From positions 62,001-126,000 of the forward strand of contig NW_002476431.1 in assembly GCF_000189635.1 (NCBI RefSeq): a stretch of 64,000 bases of DNA, given 5' to 3'. The DNA is from Tetrahymena thermophila SB210 (lineage: Eukaryota; Ciliophora; Oligohymenophorea; Hymenostomatida; Tetrahymenidae). The position numbers and the translations under genes are program-made. Numbering within the stretch: position 1 is the first letter of the stretch; every line of letters starts with the position of its first letter. Below are positions 51,501 to 64,000 of the stretch, in pieces. Below the pieces are notes generated by a model. It was not told the origin of the DNA. It ran no database searches and saw only the letters and a list, made by a program, of their open reading frames with translations.

Positions 51501-54063
51501 AATTATTATCATAATTTTTTGCCCTAGAGCTGCTTGAGCCTCTCGCCTTTGCACTTTAAGGATGTTATCTGATTTTTTTTGTAGGTACTAAAAAAGGAAT
51601 ACTTTTTTCTTCAGGTGATAACTCAATTTATTTTCCTGCCACTGACTTTGGTAATTTAAAATATTCATCTGCATGGCTTTGTTAATTGGCATTAAAAGGT
51701 TGCTAATTCATTAAACTCGTAGAATTAGATCCAAGAATTTAGCTTTTATAGTTTTCAAGTTGTAGCTAAAGGTTTTTTTTGAATTTAAATTATCTACCTT
51801 CTTACTGTTAACCTTATTAATTAGAATTAGGTTATTTTTAAATTTAACTGTTTGATTGCTGAGCATAGTCAGTCAGAGAAGATCCAAAAGGGTGTGAAAT
51901 AGGAATTTTTTTCAAATACCTATTTTTGTTTAAGGATTTCACTGTGTGGTGATTTTATAGTTAGTTTAGGTATTCAGGATCTATATAGAATTATACTGAA
52001 GGACTCTAAATATCTGACATAGGAATACCTTTTTTAGACGCTAAATAATTCTTTTTGGCTGCTTTCATTTATTTTTTGTGATTTTCATTGTTAGCATATT
52101 CTTATTAAAACTAGCTGAATTCAATAATTTCTGCTTCATCAATCTTTTCAAATTCTAATTTACCAATTAATTTATCATATTTTCTCTTGAACTTATATTA
52201 TAACATCATCCTGTCTTATCCTTCTTTAAAAAAATTTACAAGCTTTTCATATGCATTTTTGTAACATTATTTCGCCTTTTCTATTTCCTATGTTTTTAGT
52301 CTATATTTACCCAGTTTAGTCCATGTGTAAGAGAGAATAATAGCCAAATATACTTAATCTTCTTGAGATTCAGGTGAATCATTTGCTTTAAGAGGTAAAA
52401 GTATAGACTCTAGTCTTGCAATTACAAAATGTGCACATTCTAATAACTCTTAAGACATTTCTTTTATCTCTTACTCCTCATATTAGTCTTCCCCATGTTT
52501 CAATAACTCAGCTAATACCTCAACTTTTTTTGCATAAAATTTGCATAGAGTTCCTTTAAGATCCTACTTTGATTATTCAATATACTCATCAGTAAGTTTG
52601 GATTCTATATCATTCAAAATCTACATTGCATTTTCCAGTTTGTTTTCATTTATCTTTTCTTCTTCATCCTTTTCTTCTTCTTCATCCATTTCCTTTTGCT
52701 TTTACCGTAAAAGTAATTATTGATAGCTTTCCTTATTTTAATCAATATCTTATTTTTAAATATCATCGTCTTTGATATTTTTTAAAGAAGTTTATCCAAC
52801 ATTTCTTGAGAGGGCAACTGTAGATTAAATAGGAGAAGGAGCGAAAAATACTTATTTTTCTTTATTTGGTGACGCATTAGCTGATGATTAAATTGGAGGA
52901 GAAGCATTTAGTTTATCAAATTTTTCATGTTCCAGTTCTAATTCGTGCTCCTCCTTAATCTCTTTCATACCAGCAATTTCATTTCCAGCAAAATCATATT
53001 TCTTATTGCCACTATCAAAGGCCTAACTGCTAGATTGAATTGACTTCTTTTTCTATTAATTTTTTTTCTTTTTTTTAATAATTTTCATTTATTGTTTGTA
53101 AACATCACACAAATTCAAAGCTATTTCTATTCTAATATCATGATATCTTAAGTCTTATTCAAATATAGTATCAAAATCATCTTATTCATTATTATCATCT
53201 TCTTCATCATAAGAGCTTTATTACTAAATTTAACTGTTTTCACTTTCATTATTTTTTTTTTCCTCAGTATTATTTTAATTGTGTTCCTCATCCATCAATT
53301 ATTTCCTTAATTTCCTCTAGTTTTTTTTTCTTAAATGCTTTTCGTTAGGTTCGGTTAAATATTTGGCTCTTAGTAAGTACTTTTCTGCTAAATAATATCT
53401 TTTTTCTTTAATTAGACTTATTGAAGCATCTAAAAGTATTCCGCACATAATCATTACACATTTGTATGCCTCAAAATTAAAAATTTAGTTATTTTAGTGA
53501 AGAATCTCCAAACAACATTTTTCTTAATAAAAGAAGTTCTTATTTTACTGATAGTTTAATGTATTTCTTATACCGTTTAAAGAATGCTTATCAGCCTACA
53601 ATAAATATTCAGTTACTTTTTCGTATTTATCTAAATATTATTCTGTTTAGTTGATCTTAGCTAAACTGAAATTTAAAATGTTTTCATAATCTTAATTTTT
53701 ATCACCTTAATCGTAATATATCATTCCATTTTAATATTAATTTAGCTATCCATCTTACTCATCTAACATGCCTGGCTGATAGTCCATTAAATGCTAATTT
53801 ATATATTATTAATTCGCATCCAAATTTTGAATCTCTTAAGAATCTGCTTCCTGGTTAAAATCATTTTGATTTGGTTGACTGTTATCTTCATTATATCCAC
53901 TATTTTAATTTAATTCATTATTATGAAAATTATATGTATCATCAATATTTTAGTTATTATTATTTGGCGTAAATAGAAAATTATCTCCATTGTTATTTTA
54001 GTTTATATTTTAAGACTCCTTTTTGAAAGGGTTTTAAATTTTGAGCTAATTATCCAAATTCAT
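39514..54063 (-). CDS. giant low-complexity protein, paralogue 1 of a tandem pair
   Basis: Fourteen exons: 49819-54063, 49490-49760, 49164-49429, 48897-49073, 47483-48838, 45471-47062, 45301-45344, 44888-45067, 44207-44514, 42863-44119, 41760-42425, 41585-41646, 41051-41486, 39514-40893; about 4,080 residues, every junction in phase. Exon 1 alone is 4,245 nt. Residues 110-230 and 600-700 look like helical TPR-type repeats (CCLEILHQNNQIFNFEAYK, YTWTKLGKYRLKTQEIEKAK). Long Asn/Gln/Ser tracts separate ordered blocks, including LLDRWIRERDLDAVEEFY, CGDPFVGLPDTY, REEDYYKTFSLL, VYLRIDISPLIG, WEEIVKSVDISI, and the C-terminal YRGVFTV...RIFLSFKN. I do not recognise the family. The least certain joins are 49430-49489 (otherwise a TGA splits the gene), 47063-47482 and 42426-42862. 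The downstream neighbour is a paralogue. Confidence 0.7.
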
Positions 54064-54750
54064 TTTGAATATATCCTGTAAGGCTTTTATATCAATATGG
54101 TTTTTAATGAATCCTATTATTTTTGATCTAATAATAAACAAAAGGAGTAATTGAAAAAAAACTTTAATCAATCAATATTAAAATTTAAGACTCTATTTTA
54201 AATTTATAATTATTTTGAAACATATAAATCTTTGTATACTAAGTTATAGAAAAAAAATATTATTTTAGATTTATAAAAATAATATTTTTACAATTAACTT
54301 TTTTAGAATCATTTTATATTAAGGTAAAATTAAAAATACCCTACAATATCAAAACTAAATCTATTTTAACTTAAAATTATTTTCTAACTATGGGGTTCTA
54401 ACAAAAATAAATATTGATTTTATAAATTTTTAGTTTGATCGAATCATATGAATAATTGTGGTATTGCATTTTAATTATATTTTAAAATCATAAAAATACT
54501 AAAATTAGTTTAACGATATTATTCAAATAACTTAATTAATTAATTTTAATAATATTGAAGCAAATATAAATATTTTTAGAATACAAACATTTTGTGTTAT
54601 ATTGAAACAAAAAATTAAAAAATAAAATTCGTAATTATTATATATACAAATTTATTGAAGTTGAGTGAATTATTTACAAATAGGATAAAGTTTGCAAAGT
54701 AGAATTAAACAAATAAATTATTTTTTCTATTAAATATTTATTTTTAGATA
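54064..54750. other. intergenic spacer between the tandem paralogues
   Basis: 687 nt of A+T-rich DNA between the stop of paralogue 2 and the start of paralogue 1, both minus strand. No gene seen. Confidence 0.55.
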
Positions 54751-57700
54751 TCAATCTAAATCTATCTTTAAATGATTATAAGTTTGTAGTAATAGTTAGT
54801 TCTTAAAGCATAAGAAAATTCTATCTCCTAAATCTTTGTATAGTTTAGATTTTAAAAAATAGGTACAATGAGGAATATATTTCTCAACTTCCTTTAATTT
54901 CTTTTTAAGAATAATGTCTTTTGAGTTGATATTATTCCAGCAATAAATGTAAAATGTTTCTTTATTTGGTTTATAGAAAATTGTCACCATCTATCTTGGA
55001 GAAACTGTTAGAATTCTTCTATAAATGATAAAATATTTTATTTACTAAGGATCTATTTCTTTACTTCTTTTAAAGTTATTGTTTGCTTTCAAAATAGCCT
55101 TGCAATAGACATCTTTTTCTAATGACTTGCTCTTGTAAAGTGATAAATAATCTTAAATTTTTCCTTTAAGTTATTTTTTTTCTCTTTCTTTAACAAATTT
55201 ATTATAATTTGCTTTTATTTTGTTTGCATAAAAGATTGCCATATCTTACATATTGTTGAGCTTAAAGCTGTAAAGAAATGGATTATCTTCTGCAGCAATC
55301 TATTCTTATTTCATTTTTTGAATAGCTGCAAAAGAAGTTCTTTTTTTTTCAAAGTTTTTCTTTTAGCTGTTTAGCATAATTTATACTGATCCCCCTTTTT
55401 TATCTAAGATACTAGTTCTTTATTTTAATGTTTACTTTGAGGTTTGTTATTAATTATTGGAAATTTTAGATAAGCTAGGTATTTTTGGATTACTATCTCC
55501 ACTACCTATTTGAGTTTGACTTAAATTAATTTTTTATTAACTTTAATTATTAAGTTATTCTCTATTGATATTTGTATTTTTCAATTTGCTTCTTGACTAT
55601 TTATGGAAACTATAAAGCATATGTCTACCACAAACTTTTTAATTATGGACTATGTCTTACCCAAAAAAGTGAAGTCTAATATACAGGTTTTGAGTAAATG
55701 AGTCATTGAGCATAAGAGGTGTAGATTTCGAAAAAATGCTATTCAAAGTTTTCCTTTTGCTTTATTTATTTTAAAAATAATAATTTTTACATCTAAAAAA
55801 GAAAATTTAAAAATAGAAATACTATTCCTCGATGTAGAATTCATAAAGAATATTGTCTCTTTCGTTCATATTTATGACAATACTGCTTAGAGTTTCTCTT
55901 AAAATTCCGTTAAAAGTGTTAATCTTTAAAACAAGTTTATGCTATTGATTTTCTTCAATTACAATTGCAGAAATCAAATGTTCCCATACTTTTTTTTCTA
56001 AATATGATGTCTATTCAGTTAGATTCTTTTAGAAATACTTGACAAAATTAATTTTTTAAGTAGAATATTTGCTGACATGTGCTTAATTCATATAAAATCT
56101 GAGTTGTGAGGAGTTGATTGATTATTCATTTAAATCTTTAATAGACTCTATTGATTACAAGCTTTAATTTGTAATATTCTTGTCATAGATATGAAAATCT
56201 GTCCTACTGATTTAAAACTAGCTCAATTTATTTTTAGAATGAAGATGACTTTATGACTTTATAACTTGAGAAGAGTTTTTGAACCAATTCTCTGATTTGT
56301 AGGTTATTTTTTTATCGTTTTTTCTTGTATTTTCATTCATTTCTTGAATTAATAGCTTTTTATGCATTTAATCAAAGGCTTTGCAGAATTAAAAGTAGTT
56401 CTAAATTGTTTTTAAAATGGTAAATTAATAAAATTTATTAGAAGTAAGTAAAAGAATTTATCAATGAAGTATGAGCATTTATTTATTTACCTTATATTAT
56501 TTTAGTTCATTTATGTTGTTCTCAAATTTAACAATAACTAAAGGTATAACTGATTCCATGAAATCTGAATCAAACTTTAGCATGTCCTATTCCATTAAAA
56601 AGCAGATAAATCTTCTGCATGTCTTAGGGATGTATATGATTAGCTAAAACCAATCTATGTTTAAGTATATATAACGTTTCACTGTTATAACTAAAAACTC
56701 TCCTTTAATTTTCTTTATTCCTTAGTAAATAATTTTGTGAGTTCTCAAAACAGGTGTCAACATAGATTTTTTACTCAAAAAGCTAATCTCTTACTTTGTA
56801 TTCATAGAGTTGAAATCAAATTGGTTCACTAGATCATAATCACTAGATTCAGACTTTATTTTAAAAAGATTTTATCAAAATTAAAAAAAATACTTTAATA
56901 AAACTTACTATCTAATTAAATTATTTCCAAAATGGTATTTTCAAAGCATTATAATTTTAAGTATGAGAGTAATTGACTTTTGTAGCAAACTCCATAATCA
57001 TTTTAGTGATTGATTCTGGGTCAAGACAATTTTTTTGGTTGTATTTGGTCTTTGAGAAAATAGTAATGATATCATTATAATCAAGGATCATTTTAATCAA
57101 CTTAGTACGCTTAGCAGCAGGTGCAATATCAATTCTAATGAAAATATAATTATCTGATGTGTAGAGCAATTTACTCTAGTAGACAGTAGTTTATATTAGA
57201 GCTCGACCAAGATTTGTGATGTTTTAAAACTGCTGGACACGTGTACTGTAAAAGTATGTATTAAAAAAGTAATTTTATTCAGCTGTTTCTGCATTTTAAT
57301 CGTTAGAAATCAACGCTAATTTAACTTTGTAAAGAAAATTAGTGAATTATTCTTTATTTTCATCTAAATAATTTCTAGTTGTCATTAATTTATAAAGGGC
57401 CTCGTCGTTTGGATTCATTTTCCTATTTAGCTTATAATTAAAAAATTCTTCATTTGTTTCAATAAAACTCCTGAACTCTAATTTTCTTCCAATAATTTTT
57501 TTATTCCATTTTAAATTCATTTTTATGAGAATTTCTCTCAGTCTTTAGTTTCTTAGAAGGTAGTTATCTACTTAAAGCAAGTTTTGAAGCTTCTCTAAAT
57601 TTTTCTTTTCCTTAACTCTAACTGTTTCTACTCGATAGCTGATGAAATAAAAAATATTTTTAGCTAAGGATATATAAATTATAAAAATCAAATTACGAAA

Positions 57701-60700
57701 GAGGGTCATAAAAGCTTATGTTTGCAATAAGATCACCTTGTATGTCAAGTAAATAATCCACCTTAATTTTCTTTCTGAACCCATCTTTATTTGAAAAGTA
57801 AATATCTATGATTCTAAAGTCTTCTTCTCTTCTAAATGATTCTCGTTGCTCAGAACTATTTCTTTCTTCATAATGTTTTTTCTAAGTTTAATTTTAACTA
57901 TAATTATTCTTATCTTTATTGACTATTCGCAGAATAGAATTATAGTAAGTCATAGCGTAAGGATGATTGATTCTCCCATCTTTGTAATTTCTTTCTCTTT
58001 CTTCATTATAAATTTCGAATACTTTATTCCTTGGATCACCTCTAATCTATTTCTTAAATTAGTAGGCTACTTTTTATGTACTGATACTGGGTTTTCTACT
58101 CTTTTTACTCTATAATCCTACTTCTTACGAAACACTTGAAGTTAGTTTATTTACCGGACTTTTCATATTTTATGATTTTTCTAAAAGGCTTTCTCTTCTA
58201 AAATTTGTATCAAAACTAGATATTCTAATTTAACTTCTGGAATTGTCATAATTTTCTTAATCTTATTATTACTATTATTGTAAAGCCTACTAATTTTGTT
58301 ATTACTATAATTAAATCTATTATTATTAAATTAAAAGCTGCTGTTTCTCCTCAAATTACTATTTTGTCAATACTTGTTAATACTAAAAAAAGCAAATAAA
58401 TTAAATTTTTTTAAATAAAAATTTTAGAATTTACTTCAAGTTACACTGGATGTTCTCTGGAAAGGATTTAGAATAAATGAAAAATCTTTTCGGATAATAT
58501 GATGTCTTAAATTATCTCAATAAAATACTAGTTCCTCTTTTACAGCTCATTTTCATCAAAGTCTATGGAATTGTTTGGAGATAGTTTTGCATTTGAAATT
58601 TGAGCTTTTAATTCATTTACTTCATTGTTTTTCTTTTTCTCTTATTCGTTTACTTCGTTTTGTTTTTCTTAATTTTCATCTTAATTTTGTTCTTCATTTT
58701 CATTTTTGGTAATTTTTTTTTTCAATTATGTTTGGTAAAATGTCAATTTGGTGTTAAATTGTTAAATAGATGAAATATTTATATTAGTGGGAGAATTTAG
58801 AGTAAGCTTTTTAAACTAAGCAGCTACTTGCTGTTAAAATAAAATTTTTTATTCTAGCTCTTTTTAAACTAAAAGCTAATAGCTTTATTCATCTACAAAA
58901 TACAACTTCTCATTTAAAATTCTATATTTTTTTATTTTTCTTGGAATCAATTTTAGTTATTTTTCTACAGTTATCATTTAGCTATTTAAGCGCTCTAATA
59001 AAATCTTTTTTTACAATTTATTAAAGCCAATGTTATAAATAAATTTATTTAGCTTAAATAAATGTTTGCACACTGCTTTTTAAAACTTTATATTAAAATC
59101 TGTATATGGATTTAATCCTTCATATTGTAAAGTCTCCATATTTAATCCATAGTTTTCTTCATTCAAGATACTATCCTCTTAAAATTAATTTTAATTTTCA
59201 TTATTTGAACTGAAATCGTCATTTTTATCTTAAGATATATTTTTAAGTAGTCTTTAAATGGTATCATAGTACTCTTAAATTTGAAGGTCGTTGTCTTCTG
59301 CAAAAAGTGTTTCTATGAATTCATAAAAGGAAAATTAGGAAGAATATCTCTAGGTTGGATGATAAGCAAAATTAGTTTGAATTTAAACTGCTTCTACATG
59401 AATTTAAACATCATTCTTTAATTTTTCTACATCCCACTCATCTTTTGCATTAACAGTATAACTAATCTAAATTGTTACAAAAAAGTTATCTTTTTCACTT
59501 TGATCTTAAATAATTTTAGTATTTTAGTTTTGGAATTTGTTAAAATTAAAAGAATTTTCTTCATTGTCTTCAATATGTTGAATTAATTTTTAAGTGCTTA
59601 TCTAACCATTTTCAACTATCCCTTCTTTCCTACGATTGTACTCTTCCATACTCATGCTATTTAATCTCATGATACCACATAAAAGAACATCCCTATATTT
59701 ATTTAAAAAGTTAAATAGAAAAAATAATTTTTGGGTTATTGCTTAATTAATTTAATTAAATTATTACTTTTGTCTAAAAGCATTTATAAAAATATTAGGA
59801 ATAGCAATTTAGGCAATATTTTTATTTTCTTCAAAATACTCAATATATTTTTGAGGGTTACAAAATCTAATTTTGAGTTATCTCTACAATATGTTCCTAA
59901 ATTAGTCTACTTTTTATTTAATTAATTCCTCAATTCCATTTGTTTATTGAGAAATGGGAATCTTTGTAGCTACTTAAGATTATACTTATTCGTTCTATGT
60001 TGAATTTGTATTTTCACTTGTCTAAATTAAAAATTAAAAAAATTGAAATTTTTAAATAATCAATTAACTAATCTAAATAAAAGAAAAATTTACATGTTAT
60101 AAATTTTTTGAGTCTTCTCTTATTCTAGAAGCCTACTCGCCTTAGAAAGGTAAAATATAACCATCCTGTGAGAAATTTTTCAGGTCATCTTCCTCCAATT
60201 CTTTTTAATCATCTGATCTGTTTTTTGACATATCTTTTTGGGCTCTTTCTAAAGAAGTTTCTTAATTTTATTATTATTATTATTACAGTTATTGAATCTA
60301 AGCCATCATTTTACTTTAATTTATTTCCGCCGTACCAGCCTCTTCTGGATAAATACTACAAAAATAATAGTTAATATTTTATTTTTATAGCAAAAGCTAA
60401 ATTAATTTCTTTACTCAGATTAAATCATTTTTTCATAGTCATTTAGATTTTATTTAGAAAACAATCTTTGATCTATACTACCTTAATTTTTTTAGTCTAA
60501 ACCTGCCATTTAATTTGTATACATAATAGTAAGAGACTAAGTTAAATCTTAAGAATTCTTAGAATTCAAATTTCTTCTTCTTGTAACTTTTTATTTAATC
60601 ATAGGAATACTACTTAACTCTTCTTAGTCATTAAACTATTTTTCTTCATCTAGAGAATCAACTATACTACTTTTTGAACTAATACTTAAGTTCATATCTT

Positions 60701-63700
60701 ACTTAAAGAGCTCAATAATATCAGACTTTTTAACAAAATTATTTTTGTTTATATTAAATAAAAAGTTAATCAATCTTACAGGTTTTGTATGAGTTAGCCT
60801 TCTATATTTATCTTCAAAACTTGTTATTTCTTAGCTGGATGATAGCTTATCTATATATTCGCTGTCTTTATTGTAATTTGAAGCAAATTCATTGAGTTGA
60901 GATTTTTATCTACCTGAAGGTGTATCATCATTCTCTTTATAATTATTTATCTATAAACTGACATTTCTTTATAGCTCTACACTATCATCAAGAATTTCTT
61001 CCTGTGGTTTTGCTTCACTTTAACTTTTATTATCTGAGACATCTTTATCATTTTACTCATTTCTTTTTATCATTGAAAAAGTAGATTTTTTATTAAGATT
61101 TCTTTGGAAAAATCTCTCAATTGTAGGATTTTATGCCTAATTCATTTATAACATTTAATTTGTTTATTAATCTTCTTCCTGTGATGACTTATATTCAATT
61201 CTACTGTTTTCTTTCTCTGCTTTCTTAAATGATTCTTATCTACTCATATTTTATCTTTCATGAGAGTTAGAATTACTTCCTGAAGGAGGAGCTTAAATGT
61301 TTCTAATAATACTATTTAAAATTCTCAATTTAGAATTATAATGATGATTATTAAGATTTTACCTTTATTATGAATCTATAGAAATATTTAAATTATCAGA
61401 TGGTGAATGTATATCTTCTTGGTATTCTAATTCTCCAGAGTATTTTGCAGGATATATTCTTTTGATTATAAATTTTAATAACTTTATAAAATATTTTTTA
61501 ATTAATAAAATTTGATAATAATTACTCAGGTAATTGAGCAATAGAATTATTTCTTGATTGTTAATACCTTTACACTTTTTCAATAGAATTATTTGAATGT
61601 GGGGATTATTATTGTTATGACGATAATCTTTGAGCGTTTATATGAGGATTTAGACTAAGAACCATATTATAACTATTAAGCATGGTATTAAAGTTAGTAT
61701 TTGAAGGTTAAAATCCAAGCTGGCCTCTAGTGGATTGCTAAGGCTTTAGGGCATTTAAATTTGGGATACTACTTTTTTATCTACTTCTCTACTAACTAAA
61801 CATTTCGAGCTGTTTCTGCATATGAGATGTCTACAGTTGCAATCCTTTATTTACTATATCTTCATTCATAAATAAATTCCTTTCAAAAACAGCTAAATTA
61901 TCGCTCAAATATTTTTTGTACTCCTCAACATAATCATACATTCTTTAGTATTGCAACATTTTTGAGTATTCTTATAGATCTATAAGCTAATCAGCTGAAT
62001 TATTTGGTGAAGGTTTAGGTGAAAAATTTTATTTTATTTTTTTTTAGACTCCGAATCTTATAAATATTTAAGGAGACAGCGTTTCTAAATTGATTATTGT
62101 TTTCCTAACAATTTGTCTTCTTATTTTTAAAAACTCTTTCAGATAATAATAATTTTTTTAATAATCATTATTTTCCTCTTGATTTAACTCATTTTGCTAA
62201 TGTAAGTGGGTTTATTCTATTTAGGGAATGTAATTCAAAGTATTTCTAGATGACGAATTTTCTTATTGTGAAATAAACCTTAATTTATTACCTGTAGGAG
62301 TTTTTATTAATAAAAGAGACTAACTTATTAAAAAAGATAGTTTGAGCCCAATATTTATTAATTCACTATTTTCCTTTATAAAGTATAAAATTGAATTTCT
62401 ATTTTTTCATAATAAATTTTACTTGTTGCTAAAATTCACCTTAATATCTTCCAATTGTGTTGTCAAAGCTAATTATGATTTACTAATATCCTTCATCTAA
62501 GCTCTGATAGAATTATTTCCAATTTTTTTACAAATTGCTATTTTTAGGTAAGTTAAAGTAGTAATTCAATATAAAATCTGCTATTCCCCATCTCGTAACA
62601 ATATTTGTCTCAAATAAAAAGTTTTCTAAAAATTCAATTTCGTTGTTCTAAATGGTAAAAACAAGCTTTCCTGTATAATACATGCTCTCAATATCCATAG
62701 TTAAGGTAAGTTTGTATAATGATTCATTATTTTTTAAACTAAAATTTTACTAACTTGTAAATCCATTTTTATTGGATTCTATAACTTTAAATTTTATTTT
62801 GAATTTTTCTAACTTCCAAATACAAACCTCAGAGTTATTAAACCTTGAGTAAAATGCTAAATATCTATCTTTGCACTGTTTTACTTTTTGGAATAACGAA
62901 TTGATTTCTTAAATCCTTTTAGTTTCCCTGAATTTGAATTGCTTAAATAAAACTTAATAAAAAAAATTAATATTTTATAAGTAAATTATTTAATTAATTT
63001 CTCTTTTATTAAAAACATGGATGTAAATAAAAGATATTACAAAGTTCTTCCTTCTCTCTTGTTAGCTTTTCTTACTCATTGAGAGCTTTTTCATTTTATG
63101 GATCCAGTAGCAAGTTGTTATTTTGATTATCTTTGTTATTATTATTTTAATTTTCTTACTGTTATTTATCTTCCTATATCCCACCTTCACGATCACCTTC
63201 ATCGCTAAACAAATCATCATCATTCTCTATTTTTATTTTAAAATATTAATAAAATGATTTAAATAGTTAAGTTAATACATAAAGAAGGTTAATTTTAAGT
63301 CATATTCTTATTATCAGGTCCTACAAATTCTAATTTTTATAAAGAATTTTCTTTATCTTTTTGATTCCTCTCAGCTTCTTCAGCCATTAATCTCTCAAAT
63401 TTTTAGGAGATAACCTTCTCAAAATCAAAACCCTAAATGAAATTGTAAGTTCCATCATCATCGAAAATTTCAAATGAATTTTTGTGTTTTAAAGGAGGGC
63501 TCTACTACTTTTATTGATCTTCTGTATATTTTTATTCATTACTTGACGTTACTTGCTACTATTACTACTATTTAGAAAATTGTATTTAAATAGAAGGCTT
63601 TTTTTATCCCGTTAATGTATCAGGAGAATAGATAATTTATGAACTGGAAATTTATTCTGAAGTATTTTTTTAGTTGCTTCTGCTTTAAACTTATTGTAAT

Positions 63701-64000
63701 TTTGTTAAAGATGTCTAAGGGCGTTATCTTTATATTTAATTTTAAGGTATTATTTTTATTTGTGGGTTTTAAACATGTAAACTATTAACACGTATTTGTG
63801 GATGCTTTAAGGGATGCTTATTTGCTAATTTCTAGTTTTCATCTCCCTATTCATCAATAGTATAATAACTATTATTTGTATTAATTTAATCATTATTTGT
63901 ATTTATTTTTATTTAATATTATGATTTTTTTATTTAAAATCCTTTCTTTTATGTGCTCGAGTTCTGCTTACTTTCTTATGGTCTTACTAATAATTCATAT
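54751..64000 (-). CDS. giant low-complexity protein, paralogue 2 (5' end beyond window)
   Basis: Thirteen exons seen: 63279->64000, 63041-63226, 62423-62952, 61568-62373, 61363-61458, 60415-61311, 60094-60355, 58435-60021, 57697-58382, 56909-57638, 56491-56853, 55823-56400, 54751-55792; at least 2,800 residues, phases consistent. Ordered blocks in order include EIFDDDGTYNFIQGFDFEKV, VIVGLL-free helical segments around 62.6 kb (SMYYTGKLVFTIQNNEIEF), LLCGIMRLNSMSMEEYN, REEDFRIIDIYFSNKDGF, FIRIDIAPAAK, VWEHLISAIVIEE, FNGILRETL, and YRRILTV...RIFLCFKN at the C-terminus. Between them are Gln/Asn-rich linkers. The intron at 55793-55822 is only 30 nt. The blocks match paralogue 1 in sequence and order, so this is a gene duplication. 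Function unknown; no enzyme motif or membrane helix is convincing. Confidence 0.7.

Noticed and set aside
57846-58115. 89-codon plus-strand hydrophobic ORF
   Set aside because: It is antisense to a conserved exon of paralogue 2 (REEDFRIIDIY and upstream).
62423-62530. Alternative frame reading MKDISKSQLALTTQLEDI
   Set aside because: The frame continuous with the upstream block (SMYYTGKLVFTIQ) stays open to a phase-0 donor, so no extra intron is needed.
1-64000. Chromosome breakage sequence, telomeric C4A2 repeats, CRISPR arrays, transposon terminal repeats
   Set aside because: Looked for by eye on both strands; no Tetrahymena-type breakage motif, telomere block, spaced direct-repeat array or paired terminal inverted repeats was seen.

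Overview
The window is ciliate macronuclear-type DNA, most like Tetrahymena or a close relative. It is roughly three-quarters A+T. Read with the standard code it gives nothing longer than about 100 codons. Read with TAA and TAG as glutamine and TGA as the only stop it resolves into long, recognisable eukaryotic proteins. Introns begin GT and end AG, are mostly 50-120 nt (extremes about 30 and 500 nt), and keep phase across dozens of junctions. The proteins are rich in Asn and Gln. Multi-gene linkage and intron size argue against hypotrich nanochromosomes and against Paramecium, whose introns are 20-35 nt. All coordinates and exon joins come from manual reading; no searches were run.

Left part (1-17.6 kb): the 5' part of an LMBRD2-type membrane protein (minus, running off the left edge); a large Asn/Gln-rich protein with a Myb/SANT-like domain (plus); an SPFH/band-7 membrane protein (minus); a ten-exon bZIP transcription factor (plus); a small protein with an MGC acylation start (minus); an ankyrin protein (minus); and a degenerate metallo-beta-lactamase-fold protein with two cyclic-nucleotide-binding domains (plus).

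Middle (17.6-39.5 kb): an unrecognised 585-residue protein (minus); a second, intron-split ankyrin protein (plus); a D-Ala-D-Ala carboxypeptidase-type (peptidase S11) protein with a long low-complexity N-terminus (minus); a short two-exon protein (minus); a VPS9-domain Rab-GEF-like protein with a myristoylation start (plus); an unrecognised 484-residue protein (minus); a B-box-like plus MORN-repeat protein (minus); and a doubtful small ORF.

Right part (39.5-64 kb): two very large genes in tandem on the minus strand, 39514-54063 (about 4,080 residues, 14 exons) and 54751 to beyond 64000 (at least 2,800 residues, 13 exons seen). They share a series of conserved blocks in the same order and are clearly paralogues of a family I do not recognise. 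This pair is the best candidate for an undescribed system here.

No operons, rRNA, tRNA, CRISPR arrays or intact mobile elements were seen. Genes are separated by 0.3-2.6 kb of A+T-rich spacer with microsatellites and one 131-bp tandem duplication.
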